From Stenotrophomonas africana (GTDB lineage: Bacteria; Pseudomonadota; Gammaproteobacteria; Xanthomonadales; Xanthomonadaceae), in contig NZ_JABEME010000001.1 of assembly GCF_013004645.1 (NCBI RefSeq), positions 62,001 to 126,000 on the forward strand: DNA of 64,000 nt, given 5' to 3'. This document shows positions 39,201 through 47,692 of this stretch, in pieces (position 1 is the stretch's first letter; each line of letters opens with the position of its first letter). The notes below the pieces were generated by a model that saw only the letters and a list, made by a program, of their open reading frames with translations, was not told where the DNA came from and ran no database searches. A program made the position numbers and the translations under genes.

Positions 39201-39847
39201 GGCTTGGTGGCCGAGTACCGCACCACCTCCTGGCCGTAGAAATCGCGCAGCAACGCGTTCACCAGCTCGATCACCAAGACATCCCGTTCAAATGCCCCTT
39301 GGTCATCGGTAAACGTCCGTGTCGTACGGGACAGCACGCCTTTGACCCGCACGTACTGTTCTGCCGGATCGTGCCCGGAGCTGGCGAGGGTCAGCAGCGA
39401 GAAGTTGTCATTGATGTCGGGGCTCGGCGCGTCCTTCATCGCGTAGACCTGGATAGTCATCTGGCCGCTGAAGTGGTTCCCCAGTAGGACAAAGCGGGAC
39501 TCTGTGCCTCGCGTTATGTAGCTCTCGACGCGGTTCTTGGCGTCGAGGCGCACGTCACTGTAAGAGCCCGTGGCAAACATCGTGACGGTCACGCGCGGGT
39601 CTGCCGGAGGATCGATCAGTACCGCGATCGCGTCCTTCAGCACGTCAGGCGCCGGTGTATCCACATGCACAAACATCTTGCGGAGGGTGGTTCGGCCAGT
39701 GGTCCGCTCCTCATCGCCGATATCCGGAAAGAGGTTGTTCATCGCCCCATCAATGATTTCGGTCTGAACCATGCGGCCACCGCCGTCAGGGTTATCTGTC
39801 AAGCGCTGCGACTGTCGCAGCTTGATATCGGTAGCAAGAATCGTCAT
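36242..39847 (-). CDS. large tail protein with about six beta repeats
   Basis: A 1201-residue protein in the position of the tail tip/central fibre. It contains about six copies of a roughly 100-residue repeat with the core D-x-G-x-G-x-L ... G-x-I-x-Y-x-T-G-x-V-x-L (for example TINYQTGSVVVT, QISYSTGEISLR, SVNYSTGAVSLQ, TIDYAAGVVNLV, KVDWESGVVKVQ). Each probably forms an Ig-like or beta-sandwich domain. It may mediate host recognition or rigidity. Confidence 0.78.
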   Translation of the reverse strand: MTILATDIKLRQSQRLTDNPDGGGRMVQTEIIDGAMNNLFPDIGDEERTTGRTTLRKMFVHVDTPAPDVLKDAIAVLIDPPADPRVTVTMFATGSYSDVRLDAKNRVESYITRGTESRFVLLGNHFSGQMTIQVYAMKDAPSPDINDNFSLLTLASSGHDPAEQYVRVKGVLSRTTRTFTDDQGAFERDVLVIELVNALLRDFYGQEVVRYSATKPATRIYETNVVEATSYHSVKRLTAAGKPGDLAVQVDTPYVSIVPTSTAETPVSDVLAGMGTISQVPSGPAGSLGQNFSASFAAGVPVSRYLGTGLVVGAVRVVAGSVELTDDGAGGLASAVATPWSGTVDYQGGVVALTHATGVGSTSISITASPAGSIPMQGFTDEIEVTQNNQGMVWLFQLTPLPAPGTVVVDYRALGRWIRLTDNGRGRLIGKPGQGTGTINYQTGSVVVTAGALPDLKSSIISNWGTPIIAEARVGDTAILPPALRFVLGEGSAVPATVQLTLRVGGSNVAVTDNGNGGLLIGGQVRGQISYSTGEISLRPLSLPDADSQLSIAYDWGQPLHAAPQPVPDAAGIVSFTLPQGPVRQGTVLLDWLVSVRRDRDDLSSAPQAMRVIAKDDGAGNLVGVSVGDTAFSTVLGSVNYSTGAVSLQVGKFMVRQVSYPVYEIRSGRLKVVGYERLDVLAQFSAGSIVSAGWMLAGEAAQSAQEVMPLPAVQLQLTPTISDSIVPGSVRFAFRGRTYVDRSGGLYHSIDPTTGSGIYAGTIDYAAGVVNLVQWLAGGENTVQIQSLLTRIADPGVAVSFFRAPGSPLRPGMFTLRATRIDGELLTVTADINGVLSASEIRGKVDWESGVVKVQFGQLVPVAGNEGKPWFDPDQVEGDQVWRPTLVLPGTIYMGAVVYRSIPLSEVVIGLSSVRLPSDGRAPAFKPGQTVLIHHTAKHVVPSPQAGQLVTFGRGRIAGIEVRDAAGRPVDAAWFTADLDVGNLRFSDPLNLAAYTLPLTISQRVEDRRLVVQPQITGEIEINTSLTHDYPVGESMISTALRLGEANGSLDLQARVVSLFDQAAWTNVWADSPSGSVAPGTYNDTDYPLAVTNKDAITERWAVRFTSATQFEVIGETVGTISAGNTTTDLAPINPRTGQPYFVMKKEGWGTGWSTNNAVRFNTIGGLAPVWLMRTTLPGTPEGASDSTRFQVIGNIAGEGA

Positions 39848-39850
39848 GGA

Positions 39851-40267
39851 TTACACCGTCATGAGGCGAAGGGTGATGGAGAAAAGGTCCGCATCAAGCG
39901 CGGGGACAGCAAAGCGGGTGGGATCGACTTCGATGGCCGGCCCATCCGTGCGGCGCCACCGGACCTGGAATGACCGCTCGCCGCTGTTGTGGGCCGGCAT
40001 GACCAGATCCAGCGGCGCCAGGCGAGCCTCGCTCTCACTGGCCTGCAGCGCCCGTAGAACAGGAAGACTGACGACGCCGACGTAGGCAGTACCGTCCCGG
40101 GTTGTCTGAAGCGTGATCGGCCGCCCGGCCTGTCGCGCAGACTCCTGGACGATCAAGGCACCCGTCAGGCTTGTACGCGCCTGCTGCCCAACCTTCCAGG
40201 CCGTGAACTCATCGGTCCACTGGAGGTCAGCCGGCAGTTCGATTCCAGCAAGAACGATGCGGGTCAT
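39851..40267 (-). CDS. tail protein following the tape measure
   Basis: A 138-residue protein (MTRIVLAGIELPADLQWTDEF, ending ITLRLMTV), mostly beta. Position between tape measure and large tip proteins matches distal-tail-like proteins, though no motif confirms that. Confidence 0.62.
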   Translation of the reverse strand: MTRIVLAGIELPADLQWTDEFTAWKVGQQARTSLTGALIVQESARQAGRPITLQTTRDGTAYVGVVSLPVLRALQASESEARLAPLDLVMPAHNSGERSFQVRWRRTDGPAIEVDPTRFAVPALDADLFSITLRLMTV

Positions 40268-43200
40268 CAGCTACGCCCCCGAACGGAAACGGCCCTGCTT
40301 TGCTGAACCTGCCGCAGGACCAACGGAGCGACGAGACCCGCGAGGCGCTGCGCTTGCTGCACTTCGGCTGCGGTGGCGCCAGCCACCACTTCCTTCGAAG
40401 GCAGCTTCCAGTCAATGACGATGACCTGCTCATTGCTGCCGTTGCTGCCGATACGGGCGGCATCCGCCCTCGCCTGCGCCTCTGCCTCAGCTTCAGCCTG
40501 CTTGCGGCGCTCGGCGAGCGCGGCGGCGGCCTCCTGGTCTCGCTGCTGCCGCTGCCGCATGACCTGGGCCTCCAGCTGCGCAACCTCTGCGATTTCGCCC
40601 TTGCCCACGTAGTCGAACTGCCCGGCCAGTCGCTCCTTCGCTGCTTTGGAAAGCTCGTCCTCCGCCTCTGCGGTCGCTTGGAGCTCTGCCTTGTATTCAG
40701 CCAGCTGCTTGCGCTGGTCAGTGACCCGGTTCAGCGCGTTGGCAAACTGCACAAGCGGGTTGGGGCCGCTGAGCTTGCGCATCGCCTGCAACGCCGATTC
40801 GGAGACCTCGCCAATGCTGAACGCCATTCCTTGCGCAGCGGCCCCGGCCTGCCCCATCTGCTTGCCCATTCGTTCGGAGCTACTCCCTACCCGGTCAACC
40901 TGGTCCGCCGCACCACCCGCGCTCTCACGCACCTCCTCCAGCCGCTCGCGGCTGCGGCTGGCACCGTCCTGCAGCTGGCGCATTGCCACGTCGCTCACAT
41001 CGCCCAGCCGCTGCATGCTGCGCTCGGTGTCGTAGATCGATTCCTGCACTGCGAGCTGGCTATCGACGTTGTCCCGGCGCCACTGATCACTGTCTGCGGC
41101 TGCGGCTCGCGTTGCGTCGGCATATGCCCGGAAGGCTCGACGCACGTCCTCCACGGATGCCTTGCCCCTGGCCGCGCCGTCACGGATCGCATCGAAAGCG
41201 CTCTTGGCGGCGTCGCGCGTCGCATTGAGCGACGCCTGCGACTGGATGCCAAGCCTGGCAAATTCGTCGGCCAGCGGATCGATGGCGACCTGAATCTCGC
41301 GGATTCGAGCGTTCAGCGCTGCGGCTGACCGCGCGGCCGCATCGAAGCCGACCTTACCCTGCCGCCCTGCCGATTCCAGCAGCGCGCCCAGCGTGCGCGC
41401 TTCGTCCAGCGTCGCGACCTTGCCAAGCGCTGCCTTGAATGCGGTCTCGATCTGGACACCGGTCGCGATCGCGCTTTCGGCCACCGCACCGAACGCGGCG
41501 ATCGCATCCTTGCCACCAGCACTGAAGCCGACGCCCATGCGCGACGCGGAAACACCAAGCCGCTCCATTGCTGCGACAAGCGTGGTCTGCAGCACGGCGG
41601 CGGCATTGGTTGCGCCTTGCGGCATAGCCTCAAACGCGGATTGGGCCGACGCCTGGAAGCGGAGCAGCTCGTCACCGGACAGCTTCTTCAGCGTCTCCAG
41701 CAAACCATCACGCACATTGCGCTCTGCGGCGGCGCCCTGGGAGGCGATGTAGCCCAACGCCGCTCCGACCGCCTCCAGGCTCGCCGTGTCTGCGAAGTTG
41801 AGCCCCTCAAACACCTTGCCGATCGATTCCTTCGCGAGCTTTGCGTTCCCGTCGATCCCAGCCAACTGCTGCACCACCAGCTGGGCAGCCGGGCCGATTC
41901 CATTCATGAGCGCGTCCGCAGCCGTCTGGACGCCACCCCGGAGCGACGCAAAGCCCGTCGACACCTCCAGCAACTTCTGTGTGACCAGGCCCAGCTGCTG
42001 CAGCTGCTCCGCCGTCGCGACGCCGGCCTTCTGCTGCATCAGCAGGAAGCCTTCCTGCGCTGTAAGGTACTGCTCCAAGCCGGACAGACGCTTCTCGTAT
42101 GCCTGCCGCTCCGCCTCGCCCAGCTTGGCGACTTCCTCGGCCGACTTGATGACTACGTCACGGTACGCAACGAAGGACACTGCCTGTTCACGCAGCTGCA
42201 GCGCCGAATCGCGTACCTGGCTGATGTAGGCCCGCTGCGCTTCACCGGCACGCTTCAGCGCCGGATCGTGCTGCTTCCAGATGTCCTGCGCCACGGTCTT
42301 GAGGACATCCAGACCGCCCATCGCCGCTTCCAATCCCAGCACGGCCACCGTGATGGGGACTGCCTTCGGCAACCCGCGCAGCAACGCGCCGAACCGACCG
42401 ATACCCCGGCTGCCGCTTGCGACCGCTGCATTGTTGGCAAGCTGCGCATTCGTGGTCGCGATCAGTGCTGCGCGCCATGCGTTCAGCTGGAGCAGGGCCC
42501 CCACGATCTTGAACTGCGCATATGCGGCAGCCATCAGGCCGATCACGCGGGCATGGTCCACAACCCACTGCGTCGTGCCTTTAACCGCCTCGGCCATGGT
42601 GATGATGGCCTGGGCGGTCTGCTTGGCCCAGCGGGACAGGCTGCCATCGGCGGCCAGTCGATCCAGCGTGGTCAGCAGGGTGGTGAGTTGTTCCTTGAAG
42701 TAGGTCAGCACGCCTTGGTCGGCGACTTCCTGTTTCCAGTCCTTAAAGCGATCGGTGGCCGTCTTCCACAGGCCGGCGATGGTGCCAACCTTTGCGGCGG
42801 CGGCTGCGCCACCATAGGATTCGGCCAGCAGATCGAGGATGATGGCCTGCGCCTTTGCCACCTGGCCGGTGGCTTCCAGGCTCTTGATCAGCGCCTTCTG
42901 GCTGTCATCCAGTGTGAAGCCCTGCTTGCTCAGGCTTTCCATCGCTTTCGACGGCGTCTGCAGTGCCTTGCCAACGACCTCGGCAGACCCCTCCAGCGAC
43001 ATGCCCAGCCGCTGAGCCTGATCGATGGTGATCTGCATTGCTGCCGGGAACTGCTCTCCGACGATATTGGTGTATGACAGCAGGCGTACCTGGGCCGCGC
43101 TGATCTGTCCATCGTCGAAGAGCCCGCTCTGGAGCTGCTTGCGCATTGCGGCCAGGCTTTGCGCGGTGAACTCACCGCTTCGGCCGGTCGCCTGCAGAGC

Positions 43201-44016
43201 GGCCTCCAGTTGCGACAGCTCTTGCTCAGCGTCACTGCCTTCCTTCACGATGGCCTTGATGCCATCGACCACCCGGTTCAGGCCGACAAACGCGAGCGCG
43301 CCAGCCGCCACAGCCTTCAGCTTACCGAACCAGCTGACAGTGCTCTCGGTGGCCGACGCCAGGTCGGCACTGCCGGCGGTGGCGTCGTCGGCACGCTCGC
43401 GATACTCCGCCAACGACTTTGCCGCAGCCCTGCTGGTGTTGGCCTGCTTGCGGAAGGCCGTCTCTGCCTCATCGATCTGCTGCTTGCGACGACGGCCCGC
43501 CTCGGCCTCTGCCGCTGCGGCCCTGGCTTGTTCGGTGAGCGCTGCTGCACTACGGGCGACCTCGACGCGCAGGCGCTGCTGGTGGTCGGCCAGGTTCGCG
43601 GTGTTGACGCCGAGCGAAGATAGCTCGTCGTCGGCCTTGCCGACGGCTTCCCATTGCTCGTTGAGCGCCTTCTTCAGGCGCTCGCCTTCCTTACGCAGAT
43701 CCCGCTGGGTTGCCAGCACCTCGCGGGAGGGCTTGTCCATCTCGCCGATGCTGAGGCTGAGCGCCAGTGCGGCCTTCTGGTTGTCGTCAAACTGCTGCTC
43801 CAGCTGCGCGAGCTCGGTCAGCATGCCGTCAAAGGCATCCGCTTTCGCCGCCGCCTCGTTCAGCCCAGTGAGCGAGTCGAGCAGCTTCGTCGCCTTGCCA
43901 GCGGTCTCGACCGACACATCCCCCAGATCGCCGAACGCCGCGCGCAGTTCGTCCACACCTTCGCGGCCCTGCGTTTCGATGACGACCCGAATTGCTTCTT
44001 CCAGCCGATCAGCCAT
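40267..44016 (-). CDS. tail tape measure protein
   Basis: A 1249-residue protein, mostly coiled coil, with hydrophobic segments (VAAGALAFVGLNRVVDGI about 240-260 and VIGLMAAAYAQFKIVGALL about 510-530). The N-terminal block (LRKEGERLKKALNEQWEAVGKADDEL and NTANLADHQQRL) is typical of lambda/HK97-type tape measures. At the usual 1.5 angstrom per residue it would set a tail of near 190 nm (inference). It overlaps its neighbours by 8 bases and 1 base. Confidence 0.88.
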   Translation of the reverse strand: MADRLEEAIRVVIETQGREGVDELRAAFGDLGDVSVETAGKATKLLDSLTGLNEAAAKADAFDGMLTELAQLEQQFDDNQKAALALSLSIGEMDKPSREVLATQRDLRKEGERLKKALNEQWEAVGKADDELSSLGVNTANLADHQQRLRVEVARSAAALTEQARAAAAEAEAGRRRKQQIDEAETAFRKQANTSRAAAKSLAEYRERADDATAGSADLASATESTVSWFGKLKAVAAGALAFVGLNRVVDGIKAIVKEGSDAEQELSQLEAALQATGRSGEFTAQSLAAMRKQLQSGLFDDGQISAAQVRLLSYTNIVGEQFPAAMQITIDQAQRLGMSLEGSAEVVGKALQTPSKAMESLSKQGFTLDDSQKALIKSLEATGQVAKAQAIILDLLAESYGGAAAAAKVGTIAGLWKTATDRFKDWKQEVADQGVLTYFKEQLTTLLTTLDRLAADGSLSRWAKQTAQAIITMAEAVKGTTQWVVDHARVIGLMAAAYAQFKIVGALLQLNAWRAALIATTNAQLANNAAVASGSRGIGRFGALLRGLPKAVPITVAVLGLEAAMGGLDVLKTVAQDIWKQHDPALKRAGEAQRAYISQVRDSALQLREQAVSFVAYRDVVIKSAEEVAKLGEAERQAYEKRLSGLEQYLTAQEGFLLMQQKAGVATAEQLQQLGLVTQKLLEVSTGFASLRGGVQTAADALMNGIGPAAQLVVQQLAGIDGNAKLAKESIGKVFEGLNFADTASLEAVGAALGYIASQGAAAERNVRDGLLETLKKLSGDELLRFQASAQSAFEAMPQGATNAAAVLQTTLVAAMERLGVSASRMGVGFSAGGKDAIAAFGAVAESAIATGVQIETAFKAALGKVATLDEARTLGALLESAGRQGKVGFDAAARSAAALNARIREIQVAIDPLADEFARLGIQSQASLNATRDAAKSAFDAIRDGAARGKASVEDVRRAFRAYADATRAAAADSDQWRRDNVDSQLAVQESIYDTERSMQRLGDVSDVAMRQLQDGASRSRERLEEVRESAGGAADQVDRVGSSSERMGKQMGQAGAAAQGMAFSIGEVSESALQAMRKLSGPNPLVQFANALNRVTDQRKQLAEYKAELQATAEAEDELSKAAKERLAGQFDYVGKGEIAEVAQLEAQVMRQRQQRDQEAAAALAERRKQAEAEAEAQARADAARIGSNGSNEQVIVIDWKLPSKEVVAGATAAEVQQAQRLAGLVAPLVLRQVQQSRAVSVRGRS

Positions 44017-44659
44017 TGGAGCTTCCGTTGACGCGCCACTGGCGGCGCAGTTCTGTCAGATAGGTGGTGTGGAAGCGCTCGATCAGCCGGCGCCGGGCCT
44101 CCAGGGCGCGGCTGTTGCCATCAGCACCCGAGAGCATCTCGAACGGGCTGGGCCCTCGCAGGATGCGAACCGGGCCTCGACCGTGGCGTTTCTGCTGTGC
44201 CCGATCCCAGCCGCGCACACGGATGGCCCTGCGGCCCTTGATCGTCGCGATGAAGGCGCCGTCGTAGGTCTTCGACTCGCCCAGGCCAATGCCGGCCGTG
44301 GCACCTCGGGATTTGCGACCGGCCCAGCGACCACCGAACTCGATCAGCGAGATCTGCCGCGTGCTGGCCCAAATCGAAAGGAAGTCGTCCCTGCCACGCT
44401 TGCCGGTGCTGTAGCCGCGCTCGCCCGTCTCCACGCGATACTTCCCCCGCAGAGCAGAAGCGCGAATGTTGTAGGAGCCACGTACTTCTTGCGCAGTAGC
44501 CGGCCCAGCCCGACGCTGCAGACCAATAAACGCCCGCTGCACCGACAGGTCGTATCGATTCAGCACCTCGCCAGCCAGGTCGGTCAGACCATGGAAGCCC
44601 TTTGCCCGCCGGCCGCTGACGTAGTACTTGAGCAAGTTGTTGTTGCGATTGGACGCCAC
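44009..44659 (-). CDS. tail protein between tube and tape measure
   Basis: A 216-residue basic protein (MASNRNNNLLKYYVSGRRAK, GLTDLAGEVLNRYDLSVQRA), reminiscent of tail completion/gpZ-like proteins. Tail assembly chaperones with a frameshift (lambda G/GT) usually stand here; I see no such pair or slippery sequence. Confidence 0.7.
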   Translation of the reverse strand: MASNRNNNLLKYYVSGRRAKGFHGLTDLAGEVLNRYDLSVQRAFIGLQRRAGPATAQEVRGSYNIRASALRGKYRVETGERGYSTGKRGRDDFLSIWASTRQISLIEFGGRWAGRKSRGATAGIGLGESKTYDGAFIATIKGRRAIRVRGWDRAQQKRHGRGPVRILRGPSPFEMLSGADGNSRALEARRRLIERFHTTYLTELRRQWRVNGSSNG

Positions 44660-44681
44660 AATGCCCTTCCTGTTTCAAACC

Positions 44682-44708
44682 GGGAGGGCGCCCTCGCGGC
44701 GCCCTCCC
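44682..44708 (-). terminator. hairpin after the tail tube gene
   Basis: GGGAGGGCGCC-CTCGC-GGCGCCCTCCC, an 11-bp perfect stem with 5-base loop, between the tube protein stop and the next gene; downstream on the minus strand is GGTTTG only, so a partial terminator that lowers downstream expression. Confidence 0.7.
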
Positions 44709-44730
44709 CTCGCCGGGGTCACCGGCACGC

Positions 44731-45531
44731 TCAGCCCGCCGACTGCGCTGCGATCTTGAAGGTGTAGAGATCGGCCTCGCCGGCCTGGAAGATGACCGGG
44801 CCAGTCAAAGTCACCTGGATCGGTTCGTCGCTGAACCAGTCAACGTCGCCATCGACCGTCAGGTCGACATTGGGGATCGACAGCAGGCCCTCGTCGCCAC
44901 TGATGCGGTCCTGCATGTCGCCCAGGACCTGGAACGACTTGCTCGGCGTGGTGCCGCCGCTGATTGCGGTTTCCAGGTAGGCATCGAAGCTGTAATCGGC
45001 CGTCACAACATCACCAGCCTGCAGCGCGCCACCCTTCTTGGGGATCAGCAGACCATGACGGGGCTCGAGGTCATAGTCGGTGCCCTTCACCAGGTCCACT
45101 GCGCCCTTCTTGAAGGCCGGCGCCGGCGTTGCTTCGATGAAGTTATGCGGCAGCTTCACGGGAGTATCCACGCTGCCAACAGTGACCGACACAGCGCTGG
45201 CCGAGCCGGCTGCCACAGTGGTGTTGACCAAGGTGCCGTACAGCATGCGAGCCAGGAAGGCCGTCGGCACCTCCAGCGCGGTAATCGAAACGTTGGTGAC
45301 GCCCGGATTCGAATCCTTGTGGATGATCTGCTGATAACGAGCATCGCGGCGCTTGCTCTTGATCTCCACCGAATCGCCGGCTTCGTAGCTGAAGGTCAGC
45401 GAGGACTGCTCCAGGGGCTGGTTACCGAACTTGTCGGCGGGCTCGGGAATGACGGGGACGCGAACGCCCTCGGCGCCGTGCTCCCAGAAGCGCAGGTCAC
45501 CTGCGAATTTGCGGACTTTTGGCTGTGCCAT
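44731..45531 (-). CDS. major tail tube protein
   Basis: A 266-residue protein starting MAQPKVRKFAGDLRFWEHGA. It is beta-rich with a C-terminal immunoglobulin-like end (VDLTVDGDVDWFSDEPIQVTL) and sits behind a head-tail connector gene and before the tape measure, the place of lambda V. The hairpin behind it would favour its high expression. Confidence 0.82.
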   Translation of the reverse strand: MAQPKVRKFAGDLRFWEHGAEGVRVPVIPEPADKFGNQPLEQSSLTFSYEAGDSVEIKSKRRDARYQQIIHKDSNPGVTNVSITALEVPTAFLARMLYGTLVNTTVAAGSASAVSVTVGSVDTPVKLPHNFIEATPAPAFKKGAVDLVKGTDYDLEPRHGLLIPKKGGALQAGDVVTADYSFDAYLETAISGGTTPSKSFQVLGDMQDRISGDEGLLSIPNVDLTVDGDVDWFSDEPIQVTLTGPVIFQAGEADLYTFKIAAQSAG

Positions 45532-45544
45532 GGTTCTGGTTCCT

Positions 45545-46027
45545 TTACGGGTTGGACACGGGCTCAAAGGTCTCGGTCAGACCAGCCCGCGCGGTGATCT
45601 GAGCGACTACGGCGGTATGCCCGGCATCGTCCTCCAGGGTCGCAAGCTGGGTTTCGATCAGCTCGAAGCTGGTCACCCCCAGCGGCAGCGACTTCTCTTT
45701 GAACGTCAGGGCGCGGATCAGGTCATGGCGCGCGCGATGAACGAGCAGCCTAGGATTCGCTTCATCGCTGCCACGCGGGACTTCGAACTCGATGGTGATG
45801 GCCGCATCGGAGCTGGACTGGGCAACACCGCCGCCACTGCGCGAAAGCTGGCGGACAGAGATGATCGTTGCCGGCTCGGTGCTGTCCTCGCTGATCTCGG
45901 TTTCATCGATGATCACGGCGCCCGCACCGATGTCGGTGCGGAAGCCACTGCTGCGCGAGATCAGGCGGACGCGAGCAGCCAGGAACTCCACCAGCTGCCA
46001 CGACAGCGGCTCTGCCAGGTCATCCAC
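45545..46027 (-). CDS. tail terminator/minor tail protein, gpU-like
   Basis: A 160-residue protein (MDDLAEPLSWQLVEFLAARV, ISRSSGFRTDIGAGAVIIDE). The pattern resembles gpU-type tail terminators, alpha/beta proteins that form a hexamer on the tube. Coupled to the neighbour upstream by an 8-base overlap. Confidence 0.68.
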   Translation of the reverse strand: MDDLAEPLSWQLVEFLAARVRLISRSSGFRTDIGAGAVIIDETEISEDSTEPATIISVRQLSRSGGGVAQSSSDAAITIEFEVPRGSDEANPRLLVHRARHDLIRALTFKEKSLPLGVTSFELIETQLATLEDDAGHTAVVAQITARAGLTETFEPVSNP

Positions 46028-46355
46028 GGCTCACCAGCCAGCGGCTCTGCGAGCCGTCATCGCTGATCTTCTTGCTGTTGACGAAGACCTCAGTGCCGAA
46101 CGCGCTCGAAACCACCTCGAAGCGATCGCCCTGGTCAGGCGCTACATCCGATCGCAGGTACGCGATCTCCACACGGCCCGCCCTGAACTGGCGCAGTTCT
46201 CCGATGGTCTCAACGTCGCGCTCCACGTAGGCACGCACGTCCTCGGTGGCCGGACCATCCTTGGCCGTGTACCGACCTCGCGACGCCATGCCCGCCAGCG
46301 CAAAGGCGGCGTGCAAAGTGCCGTCCAGATCGCGGAGGAAGTCCACCTCGCTCAC
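46020..46355 (-). CDS. head-tail joining protein, gpFII-like
   Basis: The GTG at 46355 has GGAGG six bases upstream, better than any ATG in the frame, and gives 111 residues (VSEVDFLRDLDGTLHAAFAL). A beta pattern ending in FGTEVFVNSKKISDDGSQSRW resembles lambda gpFII connectors. It follows the spanin gene with a 4-base overlap. Confidence 0.65.
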   Translation of the reverse strand: MSEVDFLRDLDGTLHAAFALAGMASRGRYTAKDGPATEDVRAYVERDVETIGELRQFRAGRVEIAYLRSDVAPDQGDRFEVVSSAFGTEVFVNSKKISDDGSQSRWLVSRG

Positions 46356-46843
46356 TTCCCACCTCCGGCGCATAGCAGGGCAAAGGATTGCAGCCCCCTC
46401 ACCTGTGCATCGCACTGGGCTGCGGCGCCAACAGCTCGGCCCGCACTCTCAATTCGGTCGTCGGCTCGACCATCAGGCTGGCTGGCGGCAGCGGCGGCTG
46501 CGGACAGCTCGGCGGTTGCGACGGTCGCTTGCCAGCGCTGGTGCAGGCGCTGGTTGCCAGCGCGAAGATCAGCGATAAGGCGATCAGAGGCTTTCTGTGC
46601 ATCGTCCTTTTCCTTTTCATATGTAGCGGCCAAAGCGTTCGCAGCGGCTGCGCTGTCACGTTCGGCCGCCAGCGTGGCGGCCGTTGCATTCGCCTCGGCG
46701 CGGGCCGCATCACGTTCGCGCTCCATCACGTCACGGGCGGCAGCTGCCTGGTCGGTCGCGCGGTGCGCGATAGAAACCGACCCTCGCTGCCAGACAACCA
46801 CGCCCAGCAGCAGAAGAGTGGCGAGGATGAGGGCACGGATCAT
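46352..46843 (-). CDS. i-spanin, Rz-like
   Basis: A 163-residue protein with an N-terminal membrane anchor (MIRALILATLLLLGVVVW) and a long periplasmic coiled coil (about 25-110). It would fuse inner and outer membranes at lysis together with the nested Rz1-like lipoprotein. It lies inside the morphogenesis operon beside the endolysin. Confidence 0.85.
   Translation of the reverse strand: MIRALILATLLLLGVVVWQRGSVSIAHRATDQAAAARDVMERERDAARAEANATAATLAAERDSAAAANALAATYEKEKDDAQKASDRLIADLRAGNQRLHQRWQATVATAELSAAAAAASQPDGRADDRIESAGRAVGAAAQCDAQVRGLQSFALLCAGGGK
46399..46620 (-). CDS. o-spanin, Rz1-like lipoprotein nested in Rz
   Basis: A 73-residue frame shifted relative to the i-spanin (MKRKRTMHRKPLIALSLIF) with a lipobox LATSAC and a proline-rich mature part (PSQPPSCPQPPLPPA). 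This is the Rz1 design, embedded in Rz. The start could also be the inner ATG at 46602. Confidence 0.82.
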   Translation of the reverse strand: MKRKRTMHRKPLIALSLIFALATSACTSAGKRPSQPPSCPQPPLPPASLMVEPTTELRVRAELLAPQPSAMHR

Positions 46844-47181
46844 GCGGACACCGCCGGGTCTTCAGGCGGAATGACTGCACCGAGCCTACGCAGCGTGGAT
46901 TCAAGCTGCCGGACTCGCATCCGCAATGCGCTGGCCTCCTCCTGTGCCTTGAGCCGCATCATCATCTCTTGCTGCAGCCGCTCGTCCTGGACCGAGACCC
47001 TCTGTTCCAGCGACCCGATACGCTCGGAAAGACCCTTGATGAGATCCACGTTCGCATCAGTCTCGGTGCGCTCCTTCTTGCGCGACAGAAGTGCAGCCCA
47101 GGTCTCGCGCAGAATCCACACGGCTACGACGCTGCCCGCAGCCCACCAGGGAGCCGTGGCGGTGACACCGCCGCCGACCAT
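46840..47181 (-). CDS. membrane protein with coiled coil, holin candidate
   Basis: A 113-residue protein with one hydrophobic segment (APWWAAGSVVAVWILRETWA, about 10-30) and a coiled coil (about 50-95, ERIGSLEQRVSVQDERLQQE). It lies between the endolysin and spanins, so it may be the holin or pinholin, or a DUF2730-like lysis protein. Confidence 0.6.
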   Translation of the reverse strand: MVGGGVTATAPWWAAGSVVAVWILRETWAALLSRKKERTETDANVDLIKGLSERIGSLEQRVSVQDERLQQEMMMRLKAQEEASALRMRVRQLESTLRRLGAVIPPEDPAVSA

Positions 47182-47612
47182 CAGCTGAGCGCCTCGGCGA
47201 CACCAGCACTGACCACATCGGCATTCCAGTACACGCCACCGTTCTCGTGCTTTGCGATGGCCGTCGCGAGACGCCCCAGCGTCACCGGGTTATCCAACCG
47301 GATGACTTCGGAAGGTGCGACGCCCACCGCCGCCGCAACCTGCCGGACGTAGGCGCCCGTATCGTTCTCCACCGGTGGTGCCCAGCGTCCGATGATCTCC
47401 TTCACGGTGCGGAGGCCGTGCTTGCGCTGATAGGTGAGCAGTGTCTTGCCCAGCGCCCTGAAACCCGCCTGCGGGGTCAGGAAGACGCAGAAGCGAGCCT
47501 CGCGGGCGATGGCAGCTGCCGACCGATCTTCGCCCTGCCAAGGCGTGCTGGTGCGGTCGATGTTGCCAGGATTGTTGTTGCGTACGCCGCGCGGCGTGCT
47601 GGTGGTGCCCAT
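47181..47612 (-). CDS. endolysin, GVRNNNPGNI-type muramidase
   Basis: Starts at the ATG at 47612, MGTTSTPRGVRNNNPGNIDR, and gives 143 residues. The phrase GVRNNNPGNI, then FLTPQAGFRALGKTLLTYQR and IIGRWAPPVENDT, is the signature of virion-associated or lysis transglycosylases of the P5-like family. Probably cleaves peptidoglycan during lysis. Confidence 0.85.
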   Translation of the reverse strand: MGTTSTPRGVRNNNPGNIDRTSTPWQGEDRSAAAIAREARFCVFLTPQAGFRALGKTLLTYQRKHGLRTVKEIIGRWAPPVENDTGAYVRQVAAAVGVAPSEVIRLDNPVTLGRLATAIAKHENGGVYWNADVVSAGVAEALS

Positions 47613-47640
47613 GCGATCCCCCGTTGTCGCTGTGGAAGAA

Positions 47641-47683
47641 CCGGCACCGCTCACGCCACCCGGGCTTCTGTGAGCGGTGCCGG
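47641..47683 (-). terminator. hairpin before the lysis genes
   Basis: CCGGCACCGCTCAC-(15 bases)-GTGAGCGGTGCCGG, a 14-bp perfect stem between the capsid decoration gene and the endolysin. Confidence 0.7.
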
Positions 47684-47692
47684 CCAGTTTGG

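Noticed and set aside
38351..39487. 378-codon plus-strand frame opposite the large tail protein
   Set aside because: Arg/His/Gly-rich, antisense to the repeated tail gene and without a ribosome binding site.
41617..44767. Two plus-strand frames of 486 and 580 codons opposite the tape measure gene
   Set aside because: Leu/Arg/Gln-rich and Ser/Ala-rich shadows of the coiled-coil gene; no recognisable motif.
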